The position numbers and the translations under genes were made by a program. A stretch of 55,175 nt of DNA, from NCBI RefSeq assembly GCF_004402235.1, contig NZ_SOFS01000044.1, forward strand, positions 1 to 55,175. The letters run 5' to 3'. The DNA is from Cryobacterium glucosi (GTDB lineage: Bacteria > Actinomycetota > Actinomycetes > Actinomycetales > Microbacteriaceae). Below are positions 23,913 through 34,197 of the stretch, piece by piece. Below the pieces are notes generated by a model. That model made no database searches. It was not told the origin of the DNA and saw only the letters and a list, made by a program, of their open reading frames with translations. Position 1 is the stretch's first letter; each line of letters opens with the position of its first letter.

Positions 23913-25477
23913 TTGCTGTAGGCCTTCTTCCGGGCGCTGGTCATGCTCTTCATCAGGGTTTCGGGGTCGGCCTCCGCCGCGAGGATGCAATTGGTGATTG
24001 CTCCCTCGAAGACCGTGTAAATGCGGTCGGCGAGGCCCAGCAGCTCGGGCAGCTCCGAGGAGATGAGGACCACTCCCTTACCCTGGGAGGCCAGTTTCTG
24101 GATGATTCCGTAAATCTCGTACTTCGCGCCGACATCGATGCCCCGGGTCGGCTCGTCAAGGATCAAAAGGTCCGGATCGGTAAACATCCACTTAGCCAGC
24201 ACGACTTTCTGCTGGTTGCCGCCCGAGAGCTTGTTCACACCCGCGTCCACGCTCGACGTTTTGATTCGTAGGCTCGTGCGGAAGCTTTCCGCGATTGCGT
24301 ATTCCTTCTCGTCGTTGACAACAGGCCCGCGGGAGATCTTAGACAGCTTCGCGGACACGATCGACCGTTTCACGTCATCGAGCAGGTTCAAACCCAACGC
24401 CTTGCGATCCTCACTCACGTAGGCAAGACCGTGGTCAATGGCATCCGAAACGCTGCGGAGCTCGATTTCCACGCCGTCCTTGAATAGGCGGCCTGACAAG
24501 TAGTTGCCGTAAGAGCGGCCGAAGATACTCATCGCAAGCTCCGTTCGCCCGGCACCCATCAGGCCGGCAATGCCGACAATCTCGCCCCGGCGAACATTAA
24601 GGCTCGAGTTCTTCACGACCATCCGCTCGGGTACCTGCGGGTGTTGCACATTCCAGTCGCGTACCTCGAAGAACACCTCGCCAATGTCGGGGGTGTGCTC
24701 CGGGAACCGGCTTTCGAGGCTCCGGCCGACCATGCCACGAATGATTCGGTCCTCGTTGACGCCGTCGTTGACGACGTCGAGTGTTTCGATGGTCTTGCCG
24801 TCGCGAATGATGGTGATGGAATCGGCGACCTGCTCGATCTCGTTCAGCTTGTGCGAGATCATGATGGAACTGATGCCCTTGCCTTTGAGCCCCCGAATCA
24901 AGTCAAGCAGATGCTGAGAGTCCGCTTCATTGAGGGCCGCCGTCGGCTCGTCCAGAATCAGGACCTTAACCGACTTGTTGAGCGCCTTGGCGATCTCAAC
25001 CAACTGTTGCTTACCGACGCCGATGTTCTTGATCAAGGTGTCAGGGTCATCGCGCAGGCCGACCCGGGCAAGAAGTTCCAAAGCGGTCTTCTTGGCCTTG
25101 ATCCAATCGATTGCACCCCATCTGGTGGGCTCATTGCCGAGGAAGATGTTCTCGGTGATCGAGAGTTCAGGGATGAGCGCGAGTTCCTGGTGGATAATCG
25201 CGATGCCAGCCGCCTCGCTGGAGCGAATGTCCTTGAAATGGACGTCCTTCCCCTGGAACACGATGTCCCCGCTGTAGGTGCCATACGGGTAAACGCCCGA
25301 GAGCACCTTCATCAGGGTCGACTTGCCCGCCCCGTTCTCACCGCAGATCGCATGGATCTCCCCCGCCGTCACCGTGAGCGACACATCGGACAACGCCTTA
25401 ACCCCGGGAAACTCTTTCGTAATCGAGCGCATCTCCAGGATGACGGGCTCGCGCGCCGCACGCCGTTCAATGGACAT
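23909..25477 (-). CDS. mmsA: Sugar ABC transporter ATP-binding protein (MmsA/GguA type, two ABC domains)
   Basis: Energises the sugar importer by ATP hydrolysis. From ATG 25477 (ribosome site GGAG 7 bases upstream) it has 522 aa; the frame runs on to 25645 but that extension has no ribosome site. First ABC domain: Walker [15 protein letters not shown] (about 45), signature-like [15 protein letters not shown], Walker [12 protein letters not shown]. Second domain: degenerate Walker A ([16 protein letters not shown]), signature [14 protein letters not shown] and Walker [13 protein letters not shown]. This duplicated, second-site-degenerate layout is typical of monosaccharide importers. First gene of the operon, overlapping the permease. 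Confidence 0.94.
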   Translation of the reverse strand: MSIERRAAREPVILEMRSITKEFPGVKALSDVSLTVTAGEIHAICGENGAGKSTLMKVLSGVYPYGTYSGDIVFQGKDVHFKDIRSSEAAGIAIIHQELALIPELSITENIFLGNEPTRWGAIDWIKAKKTALELLARVGLRDDPDTLIKNIGVGKQQLVEIAKALNKSVKVLILDEPTAALNEADSQHLLDLIRGLKGKGISSIMISHKLNEIEQVADSITIIRDGKTIETLDVVNDGVNEDRIIRGMVGRSLESRFPEHTPDIGEVFFEVRDWNVQHPQVPERMVVKNSSLNVRRGEIVGIAGLMGAGRTELAMSIFGRSYGNYLSGRLFKDGVEIELRSVSDAIDHGLAYVSEDRKALGLNLLDDVKRSIVSAKLSKISRGPVVNDEKEYAIAESFRTSLRIKTSSVDAGVNKLSGGNQQKVVLAKWMFTDPDLLILDEPTRGIDVGAKYEIYGIIQKLASQGKGVVLISSELPELLGLADRIYTVFEGAITNCILAAEADPETLMKSMTSARKKAYSK

Positions 25478-26225
25478 AGTTGTGCTCCTTGATTCAGGTG
25501 ATCCTGATGGCGTCCGGCGTTGGACGTGATCGACGAGTGAGGCGGCACCGGGCAGCGTCACGCTTGGGTAGCAGCCGCCAGGAGTCGCAAAAAAACGCTC
25601 CCGGTCGACAGGTCGGCGACCGCCGGAGCGGTCCTTACTGCACAAGTTGAAGGCGGCGCCAAGCGGTGGAGGGCCATTGGCGAGATAGCGCCCTCAGCGA
25701 GCCAACGACCAAAATGATCTGCGCCGAAAGAGCTGAAACCCGCAGCACGCTCCGCACGTTCACGACAAGCGGCACCTGTGCCCACAATTCGACTCCTTTG
25801 TCCTACAGTGCTGACGCAAAAAATGGGTAGCAGAAAAAATCGCCGGCCCCGTGCCGGCAGCAAAAGAAGCCGGCCGGTATATCGGTTGGTCCTTGCGTCG
25901 TCACTTCAAGTGTGAACGGTCACACCAACCGTGATTACCATACTCCCCGCACTGGATCGCCTGTCACGCCAGGATTGAAACGGATTGTCTCGTTTTGATA
26001 ACCGTTTTGAAAACCGCAACGGGACGCGCGCTTCAGAACGAGGGCGATCCGGTTCAGCCCCGCTGGATGAGCGACGGGATGACTCGCTTCCGGAATTCGG
26101 CCTGATCGTTGCCAGAAAGATTGCTCACCTAGCGCAATGCCACGGCAAACCAGTTCCGCGAAATCTTGGCGCACAATCGAACGAAGCCGACAACAAAACG
26201 ACGACATGAAACCCGGGCCGGTTCA
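25478..26225. other. Long non-coding leader region of the sugar operon
   Basis: About 750 bases with no convincing gene. It includes a GC-rich dyad GCCGGCCCCGTGCCGGC near 25841-25857 and a pair of GGCCGG/CCGG boxes around 25870-25880. I found no riboswitch I can name. Minus-strand frames here lack motifs. Confidence 0.4.
25910..25925. promoter_or_regulatory. Dyad GTGTGA-N4-TCACAC upstream of the sugar operon
   Basis: GTGTGA (25910-25915) and TCACAC (25920-25925) form a 6-bp-arm dyad typical in size of operators for LacI/GntR or CRP-like regulators. It lies 433 bases upstream of the operon's ATG, so it matters only if the promoter is far upstream with a long leader. No regulator gene adjoins. 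Weak assignment. Confidence 0.35.
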
Positions 26226-26320
26226 GTTCGACTACCTCAAACCTTCTACAACGGCCTCCTCCGCCACTCGAAACTCGGACACGTCACGTCAATCGAACAC
26301 GAACGATGCTTTGACAGAGC
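26226..26320 (+). pseudogene. IS3-family transposase, last 30 codons only
   Basis: Translation gives FDYL in one frame and, after a one-base shift near 26245, FYNGLLRHSKLGHVTSIEHE, the C-terminal signature of IS3 OrfB proteins (FYN-x4-RHS-x-LG). Nothing else of the element is recognisable. An old remnant. Confidence 0.6.
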
Positions 26321-26916
26321 CCCTCCCTTGCCGAATTTGAGACCAGCCTGGGAATCTCGGCAATAGAGCTCGTCAGCCGGGTGTCCAAACGCCTCGCCTC
26401 GGACATTCCATCCACGTCCAAGAGCCGAAACGTCCTCGCGCGGCGAGCCCGGCAGGAAGTCCCGCTCGGATTCGTTCGGGCAAAGTTGGGTGACGATTCG
26501 CCCGAGCGAGATGCTTATCGTGTAAGCGTCACTGGGGCTCGGTGACCCGGCACTTATCGCTGCAGAGGCGTTCGGTGGACTTCTCGTTCCCATCGGGGGC
26601 TGGCGGCAGCGGAATTGTCTTGATCTAGTTCTCAAAGAGTTGGCGCGGCTGGAAGAAGTTGGTTGCGACGCTCGTCGGTTCGACTGCCGCGACGCTCATC
26701 ATCCTCCTTAGAGCGATTGGGAGCCATGGAGTCATACGCGGACAAGCGCTATTCGGCGCCCCGGTCGCCGTTGGCGAGTAGCCCTTGGCGGTACCGAGAG
26801 TCCGGGCAGGTATTAACCACTTTTTCTGGGTAGTTGGTACTGCGTCCGGGTCTGCGGTCTCCTGATCGAAGTGGTGGCACGTCGGTGTCGCCGTTTCGAA
26901 CTAGAACCGGGCCAGT
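26321..26916. other. Intergenic between two IS remnants
   Basis: About 600 bases without a supported gene. Probably decayed mobile DNA, but I recognise no further fragment. Confidence 0.35.
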
Positions 26917-27271
26917 GTGAGCAACTACCGAAACCATGGAGCTCCTCTTTGAAGGGCGCAGCTACAACGACATCGTCGAGGCAGCGGGGTGTTCGCGGCG
27001 GGACGTATCAGTGGTCAAGAAGACCGTCGCCCCGAGAGGCCTCACGGCTGCGCTTGGGGAGCCAATGACCGAATCCGCCGTTCAGGCGATGTTCCCGGAC
27101 GGACGCCAACGCATGTCAGACGAGTATGAACCACCTGACTTCAAAGCAGTACTGCGGTCGATGAAAGCCAACCGGAACGTCACGTTGCAGCAGGCCTGGT
27201 GGAAGTACGTCGGCGTTGGCGGGTTAGGGAAGACATGCCGCTACTCGCAGTACTGCCATCTCATGGCGTGA
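26917..27271 (+). pseudogene. IS21-family transposase IstA, N-terminal remnant
   Basis: GTG at 26917 opens VSNYR, then after a one-base frameshift near 26932 the family sequence continues: MELLFEGRSYNDIVEAAGCS (helix-turn-helix), RRDVSVVKKTVA, FPDGRQRMSDEYEPPDF and YSQYCHL. The frame ends at 27269-27271, just where the catalytic DDE domain should begin, so about 75% of the gene is missing. No istB follows. Confidence 0.75.
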
Positions 27272-27399
27272 GGCTAACGGTTGGGTCGCGGTGCCCGGGC
27301 CTGACGGTTGAGTGGGCTCGCTCGGGCGTGATCTGAGGTTTCTGGTGGCGGGCAGGGTGATGCGTCCGGCCTTTGCTGGCGGTGGGCCTCCTACTACGG

Positions 27400-28110
27400 T
27401 CAGACCGCCGTGCCGATCAAACCGCCGATCGCCCACGTCACGCCGAGGGCGAGTAGGCCGCCGATGAGCACCCGGGCGATCGCGCGGCCGCGGGGACTGT
27501 CGCCGAGGTAGGAGCTCAGCCAGCCGGTGATCACAAGGGCAACCGTGACGGCGAGGAACGTTGCGGGCAGGCGCCACGCCGGCGGCGGCAGCAGCGCAGC
27601 GAGAAGCGGCAGGATCGCGCCGACCGTGAACGCGAGGGCGGAGGCGAACGCCGCATGCCAGGGGTTCGAGAGTTCCTCGGTCCCGATGTGCAACTCGACC
27701 TCGAGATGCGCGGCGAGGGCATCGTGCGCGGTGAGCTCGTCGGCGACGCGCCGGGCCGTCTCAGCGCTGAGCCCCTTCGCTTGGTACATGTCCGCAAGCT
27801 CGGCGAGCTCCTGCTCTGGCACGTTGGCGAGCTCCCAGCGTTCCTTGGCGATCAGGGCGCGCTCGGTGTCACGCTGGCTGCTCACCGAGACGTATTCGCC
27901 GAGGGCCATCGAGATCGCCCCGGCGAGCAGAGCCGCGACTCCGGCGATCAGGATCGCCGCGGAATCCGAGGTGGCCGCGGCCACGCCGACGACGAGTGCG
28001 GCGACGGAGACGATACCGTCATTCGCGCCGAGCACACCGGCGCGCAGCCAGTTGAGCCGTTCGGCGTGGCCGGGGGCGTGCGGTTCGATGCCATGGTCGA
28101 GTTCAGTCAT
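27400..28110 (-). CDS. VIT1/CCC1-family membrane transporter
   Basis: A 236-aa membrane protein of the family of vacuolar iron/manganese transporters; bacterial members probably export or store Fe(II) or Mn(II), but this is untested here. The hallmark first helix is LRAGVLGANDGIVSVAALVV (about 22-41) with the metal-site region, followed by GAISMALGEYVSVSSQRDTE, a cytoplasmic acidic helical stretch (ANVPEQELAEL...YQAKGLS) and three C-terminal helices (about 155-235). It stands alone; the relaxase gene is divergent. Confidence 0.92.
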   Translation of the reverse strand: MTELDHGIEPHAPGHAERLNWLRAGVLGANDGIVSVAALVVGVAAATSDSAAILIAGVAALLAGAISMALGEYVSVSSQRDTERALIAKERWELANVPEQELAELADMYQAKGLSAETARRVADELTAHDALAAHLEVELHIGTEELSNPWHAAFASALAFTVGAILPLLAALLPPPAWRLPATFLAVTVALVITGWLSSYLGDSPRGRAIARVLIGGLLALGVTWAIGGLIGTAV

Positions 28111-28438
28111 GTCAAAAGTTAAGCAGCTTCTGGCCCGTTGCGCTATTTACGGAGTCGCCAGCCCGACCATCACGGGCACGCCCCGCGGGCGCACAAGCGG
28201 CGCAGCAGGGAAGGGGTCGGACCACACGGGGCGAGGTCCGGAAAAGCGGAGCGCTCGTCTGTTGCTTATCGACCGCGTTCACTGCGCTGTCCTCGTTCCT
28301 CGTCGGCTCCGTGCACTCCCAGCGGTCTCAAAGCACAGACGCAGTCTCTGACGATCCTGGCCACTCTCAATCCTCATTCTTCGTCAATCAATCTGTCACA
28401 CCTCTGGCATTATTAATCAACGAGGTAGGCTGACCCCC
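28111..28438. other. Intergenic upstream of the relaxase, candidate oriT region
   Basis: About 330 bases between divergent genes. Near 28130-28260 it holds several short near-repeats (AAGCGGCGCAGC, AAGCGGAGCGC) and dyads such as GCGCCCGCGG. MobF relaxases usually nick an origin of transfer close to their own gene, so this is the natural place for one. No nic motif can be named from sequence alone. Confidence 0.35.
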
Positions 28439-31400
28439 ATGATGACCATGCATATCCTCTCCGCGGGAGACGGGTATGCGTACTACATCAGCGAGACCGC
28501 AACCGCTGACGTGAAGCGCGAGGCCGGCCTGCAGCTGGGCGATTACTACACCATCGAGGGCAACCCTCCCGGCGTCTGGGTGGGCTCAGGACTAGCCGCC
28601 CTGGGCGTCTCAGGTGCTGTCACCGAGGAGCAGATGAAAGCCCTCTACGGTGAGGGCCTGCACCCGGATGCAGAGCAGATCATTGCTACCGCCCAGGGTG
28701 AAGGGAAGAGCGCTGATGAGGCGATCGAGTTGGCTAAGTTGGGCCGCGGCTACTACTCGTACAAGCAGGGAACTACCGACCTCCGCGAGCAGATCGAAAC
28801 GGGCTACGGCGACTTCACCCGTATCAATCACCGCGAACCTAACGCCGAAGAACGCCGTGTTATCCGGGTCCGCGAGGGCGCGCAGGCGTTCCGCACGGCC
28901 AAGGGCCGGCAGCCCGCCGATAAGGAAGAGTTGGGCCGGTTCATTACCGCGGCCACCCGCCCGACACAGCAAGCTGTGGCCGGTTTTGACCTGGTCTTCT
29001 CTCCCGCTAAGAGCGTGTCAACGCTGTGGGGGCTGGGAGATAACGAGACCCGGAAGGCGATCGAGGAGGAGCATGAGGCCGCGATCAGCGACACCATCGG
29101 CTACCTGGAACGCGAAGCAATCGCCACCCGCGCCGGCACCAACGGTGTTGCACAGATTGACGTTGAGGGCGGCCTGATCGCAACCAGGTTCCGCCACTAC
29201 GATTCCCGGAACGGTGACCCGCAGCTCCACGACCACCTGGTGGTGGCGAACAAGGTCAAAGGCGTAGATGGGAAGTGGCGCACGATCGATTCCAAGCTGC
29301 TCCACCGTCAGGGGGTGGCCGCCTCCGAGTTCTACAACCAGCGCGTTATGGACCGGGTGACCGACCGGCTGAACCTGGCGACGGAGCTGCGCGAGGTCAC
29401 CCCGAGCAAACGCCCCGTGGTGGAAATCGCCGGGATTGATGCACGCCTCATGGCAGGTTTTTCGTCCAGGTCGGCCGGGATCAAAGCGGCCATGGTCACC
29501 CTCGAAGCCGAGTACCGTGCCACGCACGGACGCACCCCCGACACGAAAGCTCGCATTGCCCTGGCACAGCAGGCCACGCTCGACACCCGGCCGCAGAAGC
29601 TCCACGCCCGCGCACTCTCTGACTTGCGCACACTGTGGCGGGGGCAGGCCGCGACACTCGTTGGTGCCCGCGCCGTGGAGGGAATTTTGGAGGACGCCCG
29701 GGCGCACTCCCGCGGCGACGGCACCCCCAAAGCGCCGGCCCAAAACATCACCCTCGCCCAGGCGGCCGCCCAGGTCGTGGAGACCGTGTCCGAGCATCAC
29801 GCCGTGTGGGGGCCGCACACGATCGAGGCCGAAACCCGCCGTTACGTCCAGGCGCAGCGCAGCTCCGGCAACACTGTTGAGGGCACGGTCGAGCAGATCA
29901 CCCGGCACGCTCTGAACACCGATTCCATTACTGTCACCCCGCCGGCACCGCACGGCGCTTTCCAGCCCCTCACTCGCCGCGACGGCACGAGCATCTATGA
30001 GCACAAGGGCCGCCAGCTCCTGACCTCACGGAGCATCCTGGCCGCTGAGGACACACTGCTGGACGCTGCACGCACGCGCACGGCCTCGCCTATGTCCCGG
30101 GACGTGTTCGACCAGGTCGCCGCGAAGGAGGGCCGGCACCTGGACGCCGGCCAGCGCGAGCTTGCCCGGGTGTTCGCCACGAGCAGTACCCGCCTTGTCG
30201 TGGGCTCCGGCCCTGCAGGTACTGGTAAGACCACGGCGCTGCGCGTGGCAGCCCGGGCCGTCGAAGCGCAGGGCGGAAAAGTGGTTGGCCTGGCCCCGTC
30301 CGCTACCGCGGCCGCGATGATGAAAGACGCAATCGGGATCGACGCCAAGACGATTCACTCATTCACTTTCCAGAAAGGCAGCCTGGCCGAGCTGCTACAG
30401 CAGACGGAACGGATCGAGGGTGTGGACCTGAACCCCGGGGATGTGATCGTGGTGGATGAGGCCGGCATGGCCGGCACCACCAACCTGGCCAAGGTCACCC
30501 GCATTGCCCAGCTGCACGGCGCACACGTCCGCCTCATCGGAGACGACCGGCAGCTCTCCGCGGTCGAGGCCGGCGGTGCGCTGCGCCTGCTCGAAAACGA
30601 AGTGGGCTCCGTGAAGCTTGACCAGCTCCACCGCTTCACCAGCACCGACGAGGCCGAGGCCACGAAGCTACTCCGCGACCCGGCAACGACGGGCGACCCG
30701 TTCGCTTGGTACGTCAAGAATGATCGCGTTGCCGGCGGCAGCGTGGACCGGATGAGCGGGCAAGTGTTCTCGGCGTGGCAGTCGGACACCGCAGCCGGCT
30801 TGCACTCGGTGATGCTGGCCCAGCAGAACAGCACCGTGGCCGAGCTGAATGCCCGCGCTCAGGCGTTCCGGATGAGTGAGGGAATCGTCACGGGGAAGCA
30901 GTCAGCGCCGCTGCGGGATGGCCTGGCCGCTTACCGGGGCGACACGGTTGTGACTCGGGTGAACAACTCGCAGTTGAAGGTCAGTGGCGGCCGCGACATC
31001 GTCAAAAACGGTGACTTGTGGACTGTGGTGAAGGCACACCGGGACGGAACGCTCGCTGTCAGTAACCAGGGCACGGGGGGTACGATCACCCTGCCGAAGG
31101 AGTATGTGACCGGAGCGGTTGAGCTGGGCTACGCGTCGACCATTCACCGCGCCCAGGGCATGACCGCCGACACCGCCCACGTCCTGGCCGACAGCAGCAC
31201 GAGCCGGGAACTCGTCTACGTTGGCCTGACTCGCGGTAAGCACGAAAACCATTTGTATGTCGAGACCGCCGACGCCCAACCGGTCAGTGATGTTCTGGCC
31301 CAGATCACCGGCAACGCTGACGGCATGCTCTCGGCCACCGAGACCATCCGCGCCGAGCAGGCCCGCGTGGATGACCTGGCGACCCTCATCGATCAGTACG

Positions 31401-32368
31401 GCGACGTGCACGAACGCGCCGACGTGCTGCGCTTTGCGGCAATCGCCAACCAGGGGCTTGGCGAAGGCCTGGCGACCATGCTGCGAGGGCATGAGAGTTG
31501 GGGCGCGGTCGAGGCCGCGCTCCGCCATTCCGAGGCCGCCGGCCTGGACCCCGTCGACACGATCCGCCAGGCGTGGACGCAACGCGACATGAACAACGCT
31601 CAGGACCCGGCGGCCGTGCTGGCCTCCCGGATCAGCGACAACACCGACCGCCACCGGGCCACCGTGCCGGCCGACCAGGAGCAGGAGAAGGAGAGGGCCG
31701 CCCCGGCGGTGCCGGCTTGGATCGCATCGCGGCGCGGGATCGACTCCGAGCACGCCGCGCCCGAGTGGCGCGAACACCTGGCCGAACGCTACGACTACCT
31801 ACACACCCGCCTCGAGGAGCGCGGCGCGACAATCGCGGCCGAACAACCCGCCTGGGCAAGCGAGCTGGGCGAGGTTCCCGCCGACGTCGACCGCCGGCAG
31901 CAGTGGACGGAACTTGCCGCCGAGGTTGACGTGTTCCGCACCCAGTACCGCATCAACCCCCAGGAGACCGTCGCGGTGCCGGCGGACTACCGGCAGCGCC
32001 CCGTGGGCGCCGACCTGGCCGAACGGGTCACGGCCATGCACAAGTCTCAGGTTCTCAGCTCACGTCCCGCCGCCACCGAGGACGACCGGCAGCGCGCCGC
32101 AGCAGCAGCAGCCACAGCCGCCGCTCTCCGCGCCCGACAGGCCGCGGCGGCACGACCGGGCACCACCACTGTTAAACCCCTGCAGAAGGTCACGGAAGCT
32201 AAATCAACGGCTCAGAGGATGAAGGAGCAGCAGCAGAAGCGTGCGGCCGACCGGGTCGAGCAACTGCGCCGGCAGGGCGTCAACGTGAAGGTGCAGAAAA
32301 CGGGTGACCGCGACCGGCAATCGGGGGCGGATCAGGCTCCCGCCCGGGATCAGGGCATCGAACGGTAG
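28439..32368 (+). CDS. MobF-type conjugative relaxase-helicase (TrwC/TraI/TraA-like)
   Basis: A 1309-aa DNA-transfer protein that would nick oriT, stay bound to the 5' end and unwind the strand. The relaxase domain (about 1-310) has the N-terminal catalytic tyrosines (GYAYYISE, 12-19; DYYTIEG, 35-41), the motif GFDLVFSPAKSVSTLWGL and the metal-binding histidines His253 (FRHYDSR) and HDH 264-266 (QLHDHLVVANK). A RecD-like helicase follows: Walker A VGSGPAGTGKTTAL at about 588-601, Walker B VIVVDEAGMAG at about 670, and STIHRAQGMTADTAHV near 900. The C-terminus is helical and charged. There is no mating-pore, coupling protein or replication gene in the window. It appears intact. Confidence 0.93.
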   Translation: MMTMHILSAGDGYAYYISETATADVKREAGLQLGDYYTIEGNPPGVWVGSGLAALGVSGAVTEEQMKALYGEGLHPDAEQIIATAQGEGKSADEAIELAKLGRGYYSYKQGTTDLREQIETGYGDFTRINHREPNAEERRVIRVREGAQAFRTAKGRQPADKEELGRFITAATRPTQQAVAGFDLVFSPAKSVSTLWGLGDNETRKAIEEEHEAAISDTIGYLEREAIATRAGTNGVAQIDVEGGLIATRFRHYDSRNGDPQLHDHLVVANKVKGVDGKWRTIDSKLLHRQGVAASEFYNQRVMDRVTDRLNLATELREVTPSKRPVVEIAGIDARLMAGFSSRSAGIKAAMVTLEAEYRATHGRTPDTKARIALAQQATLDTRPQKLHARALSDLRTLWRGQAATLVGARAVEGILEDARAHSRGDGTPKAPAQNITLAQAAAQVVETVSEHHAVWGPHTIEAETRRYVQAQRSSGNTVEGTVEQITRHALNTDSITVTPPAPHGAFQPLTRRDGTSIYEHKGRQLLTSRSILAAEDTLLDAARTRTASPMSRDVFDQVAAKEGRHLDAGQRELARVFATSSTRLVVGSGPAGTGKTTALRVAARAVEAQGGKVVGLAPSATAAAMMKDAIGIDAKTIHSFTFQKGSLAELLQQTERIEGVDLNPGDVIVVDEAGMAGTTNLAKVTRIAQLHGAHVRLIGDDRQLSAVEAGGALRLLENEVGSVKLDQLHRFTSTDEAEATKLLRDPATTGDPFAWYVKNDRVAGGSVDRMSGQVFSAWQSDTAAGLHSVMLAQQNSTVAELNARAQAFRMSEGIVTGKQSAPLRDGLAAYRGDTVVTRVNNSQLKVSGGRDIVKNGDLWTVVKAHRDGTLAVSNQGTGGTITLPKEYVTGAVELGYASTIHRAQGMTADTAHVLADSSTSRELVYVGLTRGKHENHLYVETADAQPVSDVLAQITGNADGMLSATETIRAEQARVDDLATLIDQYGDVHERADVLRFAAIANQGLGEGLATMLRGHESWGAVEAALRHSEAAGLDPVDTIRQAWTQRDMNNAQDPAAVLASRISDNTDRHRATVPADQEQEKERAAPAVPAWIASRRGIDSEHAAPEWREHLAERYDYLHTRLEERGATIAAEQPAWASELGEVPADVDRRQQWTELAAEVDVFRTQYRINPQETVAVPADYRQRPVGADLAERVTAMHKSQVLSSRPAATEDDRQRAAAAAATAAALRARQAAAARPGTTTVKPLQKVTEAKSTAQRMKEQQQKRAADRVEQLRRQGVNVKVQKTGDRDRQSGADQAPARDQGIER

Positions 32369-32557
32369 CCCCTGGACACACGGAAGGGCACCCGCGCTGT
32401 GTTGATCTGCATCATCAGCCCGTTTGGGGGCTGGTTTGCATTCCAACCTCCCTGCTACAAAGTAGCCGGGGACCGGAATTCCACCGGAATGGTCGCTCTC
32501 GCCTGCGGTAGCACTGTCTGAAGATCACGTCCGCACCATCGTCTTTCTGGGGGAAAT

Positions 32558-34189
32558 ATGCGTTGGTCTTTGCCTGCCTACATGTCCGCGACGGCTCTGA
32601 TCGTTGCCGCGATGATGGTGCCTACGACGGCCGCGCATGCGGTCGGAGGCCCACCGTTCGCTGAGTGCCCAGCCGTGAACTATGCATCGAGTTGCGGGAT
32701 TGAGTTGCAGGTCAACCAGGATGGTTCCGTCTCGGTCGCCGCAGATACCTCTGTCGGGACATACGACGGCGCGGATGACACGCTGGTTGGCATCGTGAAC
32801 AACTCAACCGTGCCAGTGGCCGCTGTAACGGTCACTGGACCAGGCTCTGGCCTGGCGGGATTCGATAGCGACGGACTCTGCGCTTATGCCGGCTGCAGCT
32901 ACGGACCCACTGGTTATGAAGGTCCCGGTACCTCGCTGGTGACCAGTCCGACCCTGCCCGACTCGGCCGAGGCTGATTTCACCCCCGCTCTTCAGCCAGG
33001 AGCCACCGCCTACTTCTCGCTTGAAGGCCCCCTGCAGTACGCACAACTGACCGCACGCAAAGGCCCACTGAAAGGGAACACCGCACAACACACCCTGATC
33101 TACGTGCATGGCATCAACGAAGAGTCCACAGGGAAAAAAACGACGGATTTCAAGTCGATCTTCGACCGCGTTACAAACACTAAGTACGTCGGCTTTGTTT
33201 ACTACGAGGACCTTGCGCCAGCAGATCCGGCCCGTGGGATACCCGATTGTCGTGAAGGGCTGCCCACTGACGTTCTCACGAAGGCGGCGAGTGCGCAGGG
33301 CATGCCAATATCCATCAGCGATGCAACGGGGAACCCCAATTGTGATGGTTCCAGTGACATTGGGATCAATACGATCAAACTGGATGAACAAATCCAGCAG
33401 GAATATCACGACAGTGGCAACCAGCCCGTGATTCTCGTCGGATACAGCATGGGTGGCAGCATCATCCGCGGAATGCTGGCCTACTCTCAAACCGTCAACG
33501 ACCGTGTCGCGGACACGATGATCGACAGCGTGTCCTTCATCCACGGTGTTCAACAGGGGTCCTACCTGGCGAACATCGGGCAGGTCACTGCTTGCTCGTT
33601 CTGCGGTTTTTTCCCAGTCCCGCCTCTGAGCTCGGGCATCGTGGGTATCAGCGATTTGATTCACCTGCCACTGAACCGTCCAGCCAGCCAGGAATTGCAG
33701 GACGGCAGCGCATGGTTTCGATGGGTCAATTCTCATTCCTCTCATTTACCTCCTCTCCCTTTCTTCAACACTTACGGTGACCTTCGAATCGTCGTTCCTA
33801 TATGCCCGGTATTTGGTCTCTACGGTTGCTTCAATTACGGCGACAACACCTCACTGGGCGACGATGTTGTGCTCCGCGGCACGGACGAACCAACCGACAC
33901 GTCAGCTGAGGGCGGTCAGAAATTTCTCAATGGACCTCGCGGCGCACAGAACTGGGAATTCGTTCAACTGCACCGCTACACCTGGGATCCCGTGTTTCCG
34001 CCCAGTGAAGCCATCGCCTTGGGTCAGGCCATGTTCAATGCCCCCGAGCAGCACCTGAACGTCAGATTTGCCATGGGCCAGACCCTTGTCAAGGACTGCC
34101 AGACCAATGCGTCGATCAGTGCGGATGACGAGTTGGTGCTTCTGCTCAACGGCCGTGCCAACGGCACCCCCTACAACTGCAAACCGTGA
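32558..34189 (+). CDS. Exported alpha/beta-hydrolase-like protein (lipase-box)
   Basis: A 543-aa secreted protein with a clear signal peptide (residues 1-28, ending AHA-VG) and a ribosome site GGGGGAAAT right before the ATG. About 30-170 is a beta-rich N-terminal domain. The hydrolase part starts HTLIYVHGINEEST (about 185-198, oxyanion loop) and has the nucleophile elbow LVGYSMGGSIIRG (Ser about 290); a later His candidate is in LHRYTWDP. Several Cys pairs suggest disulfides. Substrate unknown, PGAP1/lipase-like at best. First of three collinear exported-protein genes. Confidence 0.78.
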   Translation: MRWSLPAYMSATALIVAAMMVPTTAAHAVGGPPFAECPAVNYASSCGIELQVNQDGSVSVAADTSVGTYDGADDTLVGIVNNSTVPVAAVTVTGPGSGLAGFDSDGLCAYAGCSYGPTGYEGPGTSLVTSPTLPDSAEADFTPALQPGATAYFSLEGPLQYAQLTARKGPLKGNTAQHTLIYVHGINEESTGKKTTDFKSIFDRVTNTKYVGFVYYEDLAPADPARGIPDCREGLPTDVLTKAASAQGMPISISDATGNPNCDGSSDIGINTIKLDEQIQQEYHDSGNQPVILVGYSMGGSIIRGMLAYSQTVNDRVADTMIDSVSFIHGVQQGSYLANIGQVTACSFCGFFPVPPLSSGIVGISDLIHLPLNRPASQELQDGSAWFRWVNSHSSHLPPLPFFNTYGDLRIVVPICPVFGLYGCFNYGDNTSLGDDVVLRGTDEPTDTSAEGGQKFLNGPRGAQNWEFVQLHRYTWDPVFPPSEAIALGQAMFNAPEQHLNVRFAMGQTLVKDCQTNASISADDELVLLLNGRANGTPYNCKP

Positions 34190-34197
34190 GGACCATC

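Noticed and set aside
25558..25863. 101-aa minus-strand frame in the transporter leader
   Set aside because: No ribosome site or family, low-complexity composition; left as non-coding leader.
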